54,759 nucleotides of DNA from Deltaproteobacteria bacterium (GTDB taxonomy: Bacteria; Desulfobacterota; Syntrophia; Syntrophales; UBA2210): contig JAFGBH010000081.1 in assembly GCA_016933215.1 (NCBI GenBank), positions 1 to 54,759 on the forward strand, in the 5' to 3' direction. Shown one piece after another: positions 1 to 8,560 of the stretch. The position numbers were made by a program, and so were the translations under genes. The notes beneath the pieces were generated by a model. It was not told the DNA's origin. It did no database searches and was given only the letters and a program-made list of their open reading frames with translations. Positions within the stretch are counted from its first letter, which is position 1. Every line of letters begins with the position of its first letter.

Positions 1-3
1 ACA

Positions 4-1008
4 TTATAGTCCGCCATTTTCCGCCTCCTTGTGAAGCATAAACTCCTTCATGCGCAACGCATTAATCTTCGCCATTCCACCGTTGAGCTCTATGTAGTCG
101 AAATTATCTGCACAGTCATAGATGTTACGCTTCAGAAAGGTTTCAAACTTTTCCGGATCCCTCTCCATTTTCAGCCATTCCTGAAGATGCTCCTCGTCCG
201 AGAAATACTCATAGGGCATGGTTCCCGGATATGCTCCGAAAGGAACCTCACAGACTGCATCAACAAGATAATAGGGAATTACCGTGTCGGTGGGATTCTG
301 GCGTATTTCCTCATTGGAAATCAACCGTTCCGCGGTGATGATTAATCGCTTGGATGCCCTGGCAAGATCATCGTCAGAGATCATGATTCCTTTGATTCGG
401 CAATTACCGAAGACATCGGCCTCATGAACATGAATCACCGATATGTCGGGATAGAGTGCAGGCTGCAGCATCATCTTCTTTCCCGTGAAGGGACATTCAA
501 CCACCTTGCCGCCGCTGTACTTAAAGGTATCGGTCCCCAGCACATTGCGCGTGGGTACGAAAGGCACGCCCATGGCTGCCGCCTTGAGCCTCGCCGAAAG
601 GCTGTAGTTGGTCCATTCGCAGAGTTCCACCTTTCCGCTCTCTATGTACTTTCTTGCACAGGAAGAAAGCCCTCGCGCCTCAAGGCCGATAATGTAGGCA
701 ATGTCCAGCCTGTCAAAAACCTCACCCGCCGAAAGAATCTGGAAATCATGGGTGGAGGTATGCCCGGCAAAGGCCATCTTCTTTTTTCCCTGACGGACGA
801 TCTCATGGCACGCGGCAACAGGGGTCCTGTTTGCCCCGAAACCGCCTATTGCAAGGTAATCTCCATCATGAACGAATTTTTCAACGGCCCTCTTGAGGCT
901 CATCAGCTTGTTCTCCATCTTCCGCGATTTTGTGCGAAAGAATGCCCGTGCCTTGTCCGGATCAGGATCGGTAAAAAGACGTCCCTTCCCTTCTTCTATT
1001 ACAACCAC
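4..1008 (-). CDS. CoA-transferase, alpha subunit (class I, GctA/IpdA-like)
   Basis: Predicted alpha subunit of a class I CoA-transferase, 334 aa, moving CoA between carboxylic acids or, as in IpdAB, acting on a ring-derived CoA ester. The N-terminal GGFGANRTPVAA glycine-rich turn and the HVHEADVFGN segment are typical of the family. I place the start at the GTG at 1008, because AAGGAGGAAT lies just upstream on the minus strand; the open frame continues to 1071, but that would overlap the ligase gene and add a very basic, unlikely N-terminus. The catalytic Glu of class I enzymes sits in the beta subunit, which is expected immediately past the left edge. It is the last visible gene of the left catabolic run. 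The substrate cannot be read from the sequence. Confidence 0.85.
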   Translation of the reverse strand: MVVIEEGKGRLFTDPDPDKARAFFRTKSRKMENKLMSLKRAVEKFVHDGDYLAIGGFGANRTPVAACHEIVRQGKKKMAFAGHTSTHDFQILSAGEVFDRLDIAYIIGLEARGLSSCARKYIESGKVELCEWTNYSLSARLKAAAMGVPFVPTRNVLGTDTFKYSGGKVVECPFTGKKMMLQPALYPDISVIHVHEADVFGNCRIKGIMISDDDLARASKRLIITAERLISNEEIRQNPTDTVIPYYLVDAVCEVPFGAYPGTMPYEYFSDEEHLQEWLKMERDPEKFETFLKRNIYDCADNFDYIELNGGMAKINALRMKEFMLHKEAENGGL

Positions 1009-1042
1009 TGCCCTATTCCTCCTTCTTTCCCTCGTTCTCTTT

Positions 1043-2842
1043 TTATTCTGCCGGATACATACTCTCAACAATATCCTTGTGTTTCTCCATTACGACTTTC
1101 CGTTTTACCTTGAGTGACGGTGTCAGCTCTCCCGTTTCTTCCGAGAAAACATGCTTCGCAATATGGTAGTACTTGATGGTTTCGTACTGGGCGAGATGGC
1201 TGTTTCTCTCCTCTACAAATTTGTCCACGATGGCCTTGAAATCCTCCCTCTCGAGCAGCTCTTCAGGGGTTGCAAACGTAAGGTTTGCCTCCCTGGCAAG
1301 CCGGGCCGCCTCATCGAGATTAATATTGACGAGCGCCACAAGGTATTTTTTCGCATCGCCAATCACGACAAACTGTTCGAAGAGCGGATTCTGCTTGAAA
1401 TGTCCCTCAATATTCTGAGGGGCAATATTCTTTCCGCCCGCCGTGATAATAAGGTCCTTTTTCCGGTCCGTTATTGTGAGGAAACCGTCTTGATCGATGG
1501 TACCGATATCACCCGACATGAGCCACCCGTCATCGGTAAAGGCATTCTTCGTCTCTTCGGGCATCTTCCAGTATCCTCTGATGATATTTCCCCCCTTGAT
1601 GAGGACTTCACCGTCATCGGCAATCCTGACCTCATTGCAGGAAAGGGGCGTTCCCGCCGTTCCGAATTTGTAATTATCGAGTTTATTAAGCGTGGCCGGG
1701 GCACTGCACTCGGTCATGCCGTAACCCTCGATAAGGAAGATGCCGGCAGCATTAAAAAAGTCGGCAATATCCCGGGCCAGGGGCGCCCCCGAGGCAACCA
1801 TCCATCTTGTCCGTCCGCCAAGGGCCTGTCGCAATTTTTCAAAAACCATCTTGTAAGCGACTTTGTATTTTAGGTTGAGGATCGTCGGAATCGGTTTTTT
1901 CCGCTCCATCAATTTACTGACCTCGGCCCCGACACCCACGGCCCAGTTGAAAACTGACTGTTTCCACTGCGGCTGCTCCTTCGCCTGACCGAGAATCTTT
2001 GCATAGACCTTCTCACATACCCTGGGTACGGCAAGCAATATGGTAGGTTTCTTTGACTGGATATCCTCGACAACCGTATCGAAGCTTTCCGTATAGTGTG
2101 AGTAAATACCGACGTACATTGCAAAGAAATGACCGGCAACCCTCTGAAATACGTGGCTGAGAGGCAAAAAAGCCACAAGGACATCCGTATCATCGGCCCA
2201 TTTCATCTCATCAAGTGCGTCAATCACCGCAAGGACATTACTGTGAGATATCATTGCCCCCTTGGGGGGACCCGTTGTTCCTGAGGTGTATACGATTGTG
2301 GCCAGATCTTCCGGTTCTATCTCGTCGGTCAGCCGATCGAACAGTCCCGGTTCCCTCCTCAACAGATCACGACCCAGACCTTTCAGGTCTTCATAGCTCA
2401 TGACAATGTCCGCCGACATATCGCATCCATCCGTATCGATGACGACGATCTTCTCAAGGGAAGGACATTCATCCCGGACATCGAGTGCCTTTTGAAGGGC
2501 AACCTTGTCTTCGGCAATATAGACCTTGGATTCCGAGTTGCTGATGATGTAGCCGACTTCATGCGCAGGAAGTGTTGTGTATATTGGGATCGTAACAGCA
2601 CCGATTCCTATTATTCCCATGTCGGATTCGACCCATTCAAGCCTGTTCTGGGCAAGGAGAGAGACCCGATCACCTTTCCTTACCCCCAGGCCATAGAGAC
2701 CGAGACCCACTGCACGGGCCGACTCGTAGTATTCCCTCCAGGAGATACCCTGCCATTCACCGCTCAGTCTTTTTTCAACGGCAAGCCGCTCCCCGTATTT
2801 CCGTGCTTGCCCACGGAGTATTGTGGACAGATTGGTTCCCAT
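1043..2842 (-). CDS. Long-chain acyl-CoA ligase (AMP-forming, FadD15-like)
   Basis: AMP-forming acyl-CoA synthetase of 599 aa, which activates a fatty or other hydrophobic acid to its CoA ester via an acyl-adenylate. The phosphate-binding loop YTSGTTGPPKGA is at about residues 185-196, the GYGMTE motif and the D-G-W-x-x-S-GD motif follow, and the C-terminal LTPSLKVKRK carries the likely catalytic lysine. The length of about 600 aa fits the FadD15/long-chain group rather than the shorter ligases in the right block. A GGGGGG ribosome site precedes the ATG. It lies between BKACE and the CoA-transferase, so it probably feeds acids released by the pathway back into CoA esters. The chain-length preference is not known. 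Confidence 0.9.
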   Translation of the reverse strand: MGTNLSTILRGQARKYGERLAVEKRLSGEWQGISWREYYESARAVGLGLYGLGVRKGDRVSLLAQNRLEWVESDMGIIGIGAVTIPIYTTLPAHEVGYIISNSESKVYIAEDKVALQKALDVRDECPSLEKIVVIDTDGCDMSADIVMSYEDLKGLGRDLLRREPGLFDRLTDEIEPEDLATIVYTSGTTGPPKGAMISHSNVLAVIDALDEMKWADDTDVLVAFLPLSHVFQRVAGHFFAMYVGIYSHYTESFDTVVEDIQSKKPTILLAVPRVCEKVYAKILGQAKEQPQWKQSVFNWAVGVGAEVSKLMERKKPIPTILNLKYKVAYKMVFEKLRQALGGRTRWMVASGAPLARDIADFFNAAGIFLIEGYGMTECSAPATLNKLDNYKFGTAGTPLSCNEVRIADDGEVLIKGGNIIRGYWKMPEETKNAFTDDGWLMSGDIGTIDQDGFLTITDRKKDLIITAGGKNIAPQNIEGHFKQNPLFEQFVVIGDAKKYLVALVNINLDEAARLAREANLTFATPEELLEREDFKAIVDKFVEERNSHLAQYETIKYYHIAKHVFSEETGELTPSLKVKRKVVMEKHKDIVESMYPAE

Positions 2843-2913
2843 TTTTATTGTTCCCCCCTTTTTTTAACACCGGTGCCTCCTCACAAAGAGAAGGCGTACT
2901 CCCCCCCCCGTGG

Positions 2914-3777
2914 TTACTTCTGCTTTATACCCATGAGCTTCCGTGCTTCATCGGGTGTAGCGGGTTCCCTTCCAAAAGTGGAAGCTATCTTGACCGCCCA
3001 TTCAACCTGCTCGTAGCTTCCCTTCGCCAACTCCCCGTTCGGTACACGGATATTGTCTTCGAGACCCACTCTCATATGTCCCCCCATCATGCACGACAGC
3101 GTGATTGCGGGAATCTGCTCGATACCCACACCGCAGGTGGTAAAATTGGCACCCTCGGGAAGAGCATTCATCATGGCGACAAAGGTCTCCGGCCTGAAGT
3201 GCTGCCCCCCGGCAACCCCCCAGACAAAATTGAAGTTCATCGGATCGGAGAACATCCCCTGCTTTCCGATGAGAACGGCGTTGTCGAGGCCGCCCATGTC
3301 GTAACATTCGATCTCGGGCTTCACGCCGTTCTCCTCCATGGCCTTCCCGAAGTCCTGAAGCATGGTGAAGGTGTTCTCGAAGACATAGTCAATCAAAATC
3401 TGTCCCGAGGCCCTGTCCACAATACCGAAATTCATGGTATTCGTGTTCAGCGACGCCATGGCCGGCTTGACCGCCACAATCTGTGCAATCCTCTGCTCCT
3501 TTGTAGCTCCCATTCCGACGGCAGAACTGAGATTCACAATCAGCTCGGGTGTCTTTTCCTTGATGGCGTCATGTGTTGCCTGAATCCTGTCGATATCATG
3601 AGTCGGCATGCCGTTATCGTCCCTGGCATGCACGTGGACCATGGCGGCGCCCGCCTTATAGCATCGTGCCGATTCCTCGGCGAATTCCTCCGGCGTATGG
3701 GGCACGGCAGGATTCTGGTTCCTGAACGTCCCGGCACCCGCCAATGCGGCGCAAATGATAACCTTCTTTTCCGACAT
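2914..3777 (-). CDS. Beta-keto acid cleavage enzyme (BKACE, DUF849)
   Basis: A 287 aa member of the BKACE family (first known as 3-keto-5-aminohexanoate cleavage enzyme). Family members use Zn2+ to condense a beta-keto acid with acetyl-CoA and release acetoacetate plus a new acyl-CoA. The metal-binding pair H48 and H50 is visible in MVHVHARDDNG, and the GVGIEQ segment near residue 220 is also typical. The ribosome site GAGGAGGG precedes the ATG. Family members differ in substrate and this one cannot be assigned by eye. Its place between DUF35/thiolase proteins and an acyl-CoA ligase suggests it cleaves a beta-keto intermediate of the pathway. A run of nine C (2901-2909) lies just after its stop. 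Confidence 0.9.
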   Translation of the reverse strand: MSEKKVIICAALAGAGTFRNQNPAVPHTPEEFAEESARCYKAGAAMVHVHARDDNGMPTHDIDRIQATHDAIKEKTPELIVNLSSAVGMGATKEQRIAQIVAVKPAMASLNTNTMNFGIVDRASGQILIDYVFENTFTMLQDFGKAMEENGVKPEIECYDMGGLDNAVLIGKQGMFSDPMNFNFVWGVAGGQHFRPETFVAMMNALPEGANFTTCGVGIEQIPAITLSCMMGGHMRVGLEDNIRVPNGELAKGSYEQVEWAVKIASTFGREPATPDEARKLMGIKQK

Positions 3778-3818
3778 AATTATCCCTCCTCTTCCTTGAA
3801 TTCTCCTTGCTCGTGAGC

Positions 3819-4283
3819 CTACAACGGCTCAAAATGATCGAGATCACGTATGGTGTTCGTCGTCTCCTCGGCAAAGACCGCCTTCACCTTCATTCCCACC
3901 TTTACGTCTTCAACATCGATACCCTCCACGATATGGGGAAAAGGGGTATCGGCACCATCAACCTTTACGAGGGCGAGTATGTAGGGCGCCCTCCGTGGCA
4001 GATGTTTGTCGTTATAGTTGACCACTGTATAGTTCGTAATGACCCCTTCATTTGAAAGCTCAACCCAGCTCTCATCCAGTTTTGAGAGACACTTCTCGCA
4101 GTACTCCCTGGGAGGTACGAACACCTTGTTACACTTCTCGCACCTGACGCCGAGAATCTTATGCTCATCTCTCAGTGCGATGATGAACTTTGATCCTACC
4201 CTCCCGGCAAAATACTGGTTGGGAAGGGCCATCTTGCCTGTCATGACCTTACAATCTTTTGTATTTTCATAGGATATTTCCAT
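3819..4283 (-). CDS. Zn-ribbon/OB-fold protein (DUF35)
   Basis: Small 154 aa DUF35 protein with an N-terminal rubredoxin-like zinc ribbon (C48, C51, C62, C65 in CEKC...CEKC) and a C-terminal OB fold. DUF35 proteins are obligate partners of thiolase-superfamily enzymes; known examples are BbsA in benzoylsuccinyl-CoA thiolysis, the archaeal HMG-CoA synthase complex and ChsH2 with Ltp2 in steroid side-chain cleavage. It is the second DUF35 module in this operon, next to a DUF35 fused to SCP2 domains, and there are two thiolase-fold proteins upstream, so one DUF35 per thiolase is the natural reading. The ribosome site is GAAGGAGG. Confidence 0.88.
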   Translation of the reverse strand: MEISYENTKDCKVMTGKMALPNQYFAGRVGSKFIIALRDEHKILGVRCEKCNKVFVPPREYCEKCLSKLDESWVELSNEGVITNYTVVNYNDKHLPRRAPYILALVKVDGADTPFPHIVEGIDVEDVKVGMKVKAVFAEETTNTIRDLDHFEPL

Positions 4284-4299
4284 TGATACCTTTCCTCCT

Positions 4300-5457
4300 T
4301 CAGTCGGCGATCTCGAAATAGAGGAGATCCTTGTAACTCCCCGTCCGCTTCTCAGCCCATACAGGTCGTACCTTCATGCCCGGTTTTATACGGTCGATGT
4401 CCTTCGGATTGAGATCGTGGGCAAAGCTCTCATCCCGAGAGGCACCGTCTAAAACCATAAAAAGTGCCGTATAGGGCGTCTCGCGTATCTTTCCCGTCAG
4501 CGGGTCCGGACTTGCATAATAGACGACATCGATCAGTGTGACTGTTCCCTCGGGACCTACCTCAACAAATTCATTGCAGCGAACCCTGCACTCGGCACAG
4601 ATTTCCCGGGGCGGTACCAGGGTCCTTTCACAGTTGGGACACTTTGACGCATAGAACTTCTTTTCCTTCAAACCGTCAAACCATCTTCCCACCGCAGGGC
4701 CTGTGGCATACCGCTGATTGATAGAGGGCACACACTTGAGCGATATCAGTTCCTCGCCCTTCTCTTCGGCGGCGCCTTCGGCCACATATTTTTCGAAGAG
4801 CGATGCCGTCTGACCGGCCGCGCCGATATCTCCGTCGATCTTGACCTTTCCGGAGGTAAATGCCGTTGCCCCGTCCAGCTTGCCCTGGTTAAGGTCAACA
4901 AAAACCGGTGCCTCCATCCGCATCACGACGGTACAATCGTCATCGAGAACCTCCTTCAGATCACAGGTCTGGTCCTTGACGACCACCGTCCACTGGCCGC
5001 CTCCTTCACCGGAAAGGTCATATCCTATTTTCATGTTAACGCCCTCGGCCTTTTCGGGCCGGAAACGTTCACGGACGGTCGCCAGAATATCCCTCGCCCA
5101 TATCACAGGGGTGAACTGGCGGAATGCCTTCGGAAGCACATTGACAAGGATTGTGATGTCGCCATCGACCCTTATTTTCCCGCCCGAAAAGGCCTCACCC
5201 GCATCGATTTTGCCAAGCGTCACCCCCACAAAGGTTTCGGCTTCTGCGTTGAGGGTCACGGCACAGCCCGTTACCTCGGCATCCAGCCTCTCAACCTTCA
5301 GGGTTCCCTCTTTGAGCGTGACCTTCCAGTTGCCGCCACCCTCTCCGGAGATGTTGTAGCCTATGGTTGCATCCACGCCATGGGTACCCTCGGGAATGAA
5401 ACGCTCCTCCATAGTATTGAATATATCTTCAACTGCCGTTCCAAAATATTCAGCCAT
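4300..5457 (-). CDS. Tandem SCP2 lipid-binding domains fused to DUF35
   Basis: A 385 aa protein with three parts. Two SCP2 (sterol carrier) domains occupy about residues 6-110 and 120-225; they are internal repeats, with IGYNISGEGGGNWKV matched by IGYDLSGEGGGQWTV and GKIRVDGDI matched by GKVKIDGDI. A DUF35 module follows from about 255, with zinc ligands C273, C276, C287 and C290 and an OB fold. SCP2 domains bind sterols or long acyl-CoAs in a hydrophobic pocket, and DUF35 docks on a thiolase-type enzyme, so the fusion probably delivers a hydrophobic CoA ester to the adjacent thiolase-fold partner encoded 1 bp upstream. Strong AGGAGGT ribosome site. The function is inferred from domains only. 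Confidence 0.88.
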   Translation of the reverse strand: MAEYFGTAVEDIFNTMEERFIPEGTHGVDATIGYNISGEGGGNWKVTLKEGTLKVERLDAEVTGCAVTLNAEAETFVGVTLGKIDAGEAFSGGKIRVDGDITILVNVLPKAFRQFTPVIWARDILATVRERFRPEKAEGVNMKIGYDLSGEGGGQWTVVVKDQTCDLKEVLDDDCTVVMRMEAPVFVDLNQGKLDGATAFTSGKVKIDGDIGAAGQTASLFEKYVAEGAAEEKGEELISLKCVPSINQRYATGPAVGRWFDGLKEKKFYASKCPNCERTLVPPREICAECRVRCNEFVEVGPEGTVTLIDVVYYASPDPLTGKIRETPYTALFMVLDGASRDESFAHDLNPKDIDRIKPGMKVRPVWAEKRTGSYKDLLYFEIAD

Positions 5458-5458
5458 T

Positions 5459-6652
5459 TCATACCTCCTGCCAGTCTAAGTCTTTTTCAAGCATGATCAG
5501 GACAGACCACAAGGTGCCGCCGAATCCCGAGGCAAGCGCATGTTTTACTTCCTTCTTGATCTGCTGCGGCCCCGCATCTCCGCGTATCTGCATGGCGGCC
5601 TCCGCCGGTCTCAGCATGGCCGTTGCACCGATGGGATTGCTCGCCGTTACACCACCCGACGGATTGACCGGAAGTTTTCCATCAAGATCGAACTCGCCGT
5701 CCTCGAGCAATTTAAGATGCTCGTCATCTTTAAGCTGAAGAAATTCCCGTAACCAGTCGAGGCCCCACCATGCGGAGGGATCATACATCTCGAAGACATC
5801 GAAATATTCCACAGGGTCGGTGATACCGTTTCTCTCAAAGAGCTTTCGCCCCGCATAATGATGCGTCATCTCAGGCATTTCTAATCCGAAATTGTTAAAG
5901 GTCTCTTCACGGTGAACGGTGATATGATCGCGTATCCATACAGGGTTCTTGCACATCGCCTTTGCCTTTTCTTCCGAAGCAAAGATCATGACGCATGCCC
6001 CGTCGCTCTGGGAACACATATGGATAAGCCTCAGCTCACCAACGAGCTTTGGCGATGTATTCATGAGGTCTTCCAGCTGGTCGTATTCCAGACCGAACCG
6101 TCTGTGGGCACGGGGATTCAGACAGGCATGTTTGTCCATCAGTATCCTGTATTTCATGGCGGCCCGCTTTGCCCGGTCCTCTCCGAATTCCTCCATCATC
6201 ATCGTGGCCGTCGTTGCAGTGAGTGCTCCCGTCTGCAGGTGTCGAAACCAGAGCGGATCGGCCATATTGGTAATGCCACCGGTGGTATGTCCCTCCTGAA
6301 GTTTTTCAAGACCGATCGCCATGACCACGTCATACATACCCGATGCGACCAGATTATCGGCAGCACAGACAAGGCTTGCACCCGTTGTCCCACCGGTAGT
6401 GATTCTCAGCTGATCCTTCCCGTAGGCCCCCGAGCCGAGAGCGTGCCACATGTCGGGCTGGTGTACCATTTCGAAGAGCTCCATATTCCCATGGACGACG
6501 CAGTCGATATCATCAAGAGTGATATTGGCATCCTCAAGGGCATACCGTACCGCCTCGTTGACCATTTCAGCCTGGTTCTGGTGTTCCTTGTGGCTGGAAT
6601 ACTCGGTCTGCCCTATGCCGATTACTCCCACATTTCTGTTTTTCTTCGCCAT
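5459..6652 (-). CDS. Thiolase-fold protein lacking catalytic Cys/His (SCP-x/Ltp2-like)
   Basis: A 397 aa thiolase-superfamily protein of the lipid-transfer/SCP-x branch. At the position of the nucleophilic Cys the sequence reads TTGGTTGAS (85-93) with no Cys, and the usual GHP motif is SNP (N339), so the normal thiolase Cys/His set is absent. Related DUF35-dependent proteins such as Ltp2 are retro-aldolases rather than thiolases, which is the most attractive alternative here. Only 1 bp separates it from the SCP2-DUF35 fusion gene, so the two products are likely a complex. It could also be a non-catalytic scaffold for the neighbouring homologue. The start is supported by a GGAGGAGA ribosome site. 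Confidence 0.88.
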   Translation of the reverse strand: MAKKNRNVGVIGIGQTEYSSHKEHQNQAEMVNEAVRYALEDANITLDDIDCVVHGNMELFEMVHQPDMWHALGSGAYGKDQLRITTGGTTGASLVCAADNLVASGMYDVVMAIGLEKLQEGHTTGGITNMADPLWFRHLQTGALTATTATMMMEEFGEDRAKRAAMKYRILMDKHACLNPRAHRRFGLEYDQLEDLMNTSPKLVGELRLIHMCSQSDGACVMIFASEEKAKAMCKNPVWIRDHITVHREETFNNFGLEMPEMTHHYAGRKLFERNGITDPVEYFDVFEMYDPSAWWGLDWLREFLQLKDDEHLKLLEDGEFDLDGKLPVNPSGGVTASNPIGATAMLRPAEAAMQIRGDAGPQQIKKEVKHALASGFGGTLWSVLIMLEKDLDWQEV

Positions 6653-6664
6653 AACATCTCCTCC

Positions 6665-7807
6665 TTATTTCTCCAACACGAGAACCGTGTGAAATTGGCC
6701 GGCTCCGCCCGTTGTGCTCTGGGCAACGGCACAGTTCACATCGGCAGCCTGATGGTCACCGGCCTTTCCCATAAGCTGAAGTACCGCCTCGGCCGCCCTG
6801 TAGAGGCCACCTGTCATAACCGGATTGCCAGCCAGCATTCCCCCCGAGAGGTTCACGTTGTATTTCGCGGGACCCTCGTCATCGATAAATTGCCCTCCCT
6901 CACCGTCGCCGCAGAAACCGAGACCCTCGAGCCACATCGGCTGCTGATAGGCAAAACAGTCCATCACTTCGACCAGATTGACTGACTTCCTGACATCGGT
7001 AATACCCGCCATTTTGTAGGCACGCGCTGCAGCACGCTTCAGGGCGAAATTACTCGCCAGATCCCTGTCACCCAGGAAGTAGCTGTCCATACAGCACCCG
7101 AAACCGGTCAGCCATACGGGGTTGTCGGTAAATTCATGGGCCTTCTCTTCAGAGGCAAGAAGAAACCCGACGGCACCATCCGATACCGGATAAGCGTGCA
7201 TGGTCCTGATCGGATCACAGAGCATGGGAGAATACATCACCTCCCCCAGTTCAACCTGTTTGGTGGCATTTGCATAGGGGTTCTTTGCGGCCCACTCACG
7301 CGCCCTCACGACGACCTTGGCCAACTGTTCTTCCGTAAGACCGGACTTTTCCATGTAGGCCCGTGCCTGGAGAGCTGCGACATTGGTGTAATCGAGCCCC
7401 ATTGCCCTGCCGTAAAAGGGATCGTAAGAGAGGTTCGTGCACATATTACGGCTTTCTCCCTGAGATTCCTTGCAGTGCCCGGCAACGTATACCGCATCTT
7501 CATGGCCTGAGAGTATTACTGACATTGCATATCCAAGTCCATTCAACCCCTCCTGGGCCATTTTTTCTTCTTCGCGGTAATGAGCACCAAGGACATCTGT
7601 CATACCGTTGTCGGATATTGTTCTGGCATCAAAGACATCGTCCGATGCTGAGACGATACTTTTCACACCCCCCTCTTCGGAAAAGTTCATACCCGTCTGT
7701 TCCTTAATATCTTCAAGCACATCCAGGAGCATGCCCTGAAATCGCTTCTGCCAGATATTAGAATCACACTTGTGCTGCGCGACAGCACAGACAGCAACTC
7801 TCTTCAT
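6665..7807 (-). CDS. Thiolase-fold protein, second copy, lacking catalytic Cys/His
   Basis: A 380 aa thiolase-superfamily protein, clearly divergent from its neighbour. The nucleophile region reads QEGLNGLGYAM (85-95), again without Cys, and the C-terminal glycine-rich motif is NLSGGMLAGNP, with Asn328 where thiolases have His. The 12 bp gap to the next thiolase-fold gene suggests translational coupling and a hetero-oligomer, each chain perhaps paired with one of the two DUF35 modules downstream. Ribosome site AAGGAGGAT. The reaction is unknown; a retro-aldol or acyl-transfer step on a CoA ester is an inference from family context. Confidence 0.83.
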   Translation of the reverse strand: MKRVAVCAVAQHKCDSNIWQKRFQGMLLDVLEDIKEQTGMNFSEEGGVKSIVSASDDVFDARTISDNGMTDVLGAHYREEEKMAQEGLNGLGYAMSVILSGHEDAVYVAGHCKESQGESRNMCTNLSYDPFYGRAMGLDYTNVAALQARAYMEKSGLTEEQLAKVVVRAREWAAKNPYANATKQVELGEVMYSPMLCDPIRTMHAYPVSDGAVGFLLASEEKAHEFTDNPVWLTGFGCCMDSYFLGDRDLASNFALKRAAARAYKMAGITDVRKSVNLVEVMDCFAYQQPMWLEGLGFCGDGEGGQFIDDEGPAKYNVNLSGGMLAGNPVMTGGLYRAAEAVLQLMGKAGDHQAADVNCAVAQSTTGGAGQFHTVLVLEK

Positions 7808-7846
7808 CTCAATACCTATCCTCCTTTTTTCTTTTTTATTCAGATA

Positions 7847-8434
7847 TTAAGCCAGAACCATTGCCGCTGCCCGTGAATGGCCCCTGGCATAACCGTTCAT
7901 AAAATCACCTGATTTAACCGCCCTCAGGATGGAGTCCTTGTCCCGTGCCGAGTTCAACTCTATCCACGCCCGTCCGCAACCCAGCCGTGTATGGGAATCG
8001 TCAGAAGCCACCTTGGGATAGGCTATCTCTTCAATATCGTAATCTGGTGTGTAGAATCCGTGGTGTGTTACCTCAACGGCATCAATATGAATCTGCTCGG
8101 CAATATCATTGATGCAGCTAATGGTCTGCTTGAGTGTAAAACCATAGTCACCGGGGTGATTGAAGGTATGGAGGATTTCACTTTGCCCTTCTATCCTGCT
8201 TACGTGCACGTATCCAAGTTTTGTACCCACCGTAAGCTCGATCCCGAAAAAGACAATAAGATCGGTCTTGATTTCTTCAATGGCTCTTCGGTAACTCGGC
8301 TTTAACAGATGATCATGATCGGTAATAGCAATAAAATCAAAGCCCTGCCTCTTATAGAGGTCAGCCGCCTGCTGAGGTGTCAGTCTTCCATCGGAGTATG
8401 TTGTATGAATATGGAGCTGACCCTTTAAATACAT
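7847..8434 (-). CDS. PHP-domain metal-dependent hydrolase
   Basis: A 195 aa PHP-fold protein. Metal-binding signatures are visible: HIHTTYSDG (H8, H10), the ITDHDH segment at 37-42, HTFNHPGD and SDDSHT. PHP proteins are phosphoesterases or related hydrolases acting on phosphate esters, nucleotides or polymerase substrates. This one is at the short end of the family and lacks extra domains. It is the first gene after the putative operator at 8513-8528, and 39 bp separate it from the thiolase-fold genes, so it appears to be transcribed with the catabolic run. A role in that pathway is unclear; a regulatory or housekeeping hydrolase is equally possible. The ribosome site (GGGTGG) is weak. Confidence 0.8.
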   Translation of the reverse strand: MYLKGQLHIHTTYSDGRLTPQQAADLYKRQGFDFIAITDHDHLLKPSYRRAIEEIKTDLIVFFGIELTVGTKLGYVHVSRIEGQSEILHTFNHPGDYGFTLKQTISCINDIAEQIHIDAVEVTHHGFYTPDYDIEEIAYPKVASDDSHTRLGCGRAWIELNSARDKDSILRAVKSGDFMNGYARGHSRAAAMVLA

Positions 8435-8512
8435 TTATTACCACCCGAGGGATGTGTCCGCGGTTCCCCCTTTTCTATGGAAATTCCCACTGGAGGTACC
8501 CGCATATATTTC

Positions 8513-8528
8513 GATTGACGCATCAATC
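8513..8528. promoter_or_regulatory. Palindromic operator candidate upstream of the catabolic run
   Basis: GATTGA-CGCA-TCAATC, a 16 bp palindrome with 6 bp perfect arms, in the 126 bp between tetR and the first catabolic gene. The same palindrome occurs upstream of tetR (9194-9209); read on the opposite strand the two differ at only two central bases. It is a likely binding site for the TetR protein encoded next to it. Confidence 0.7.
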
Positions 8529-8560
8529 TTTCTATCTCAAAAAACCGTCGTACTACTATT

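Noticed and set aside
424-1113. Plus-strand open frames opposite the left catabolic genes
   Set aside because: They are shadows of minus-strand genes with clear family motifs and good ribosome sites.
2901-2909. Nine-C run as a phase-variation tract
   Set aside because: It lies between two genes, after the BKACE stop and far from any promoter, so slippage would not shift a reading frame.
8513-8528. FNR box at the palindrome
   Set aside because: The arms are TTGA-N4-TCAA, two bases shorter than the FNR consensus TTGAT-N4-ATCAA, and the match to the copy next to tetR points to TetR.
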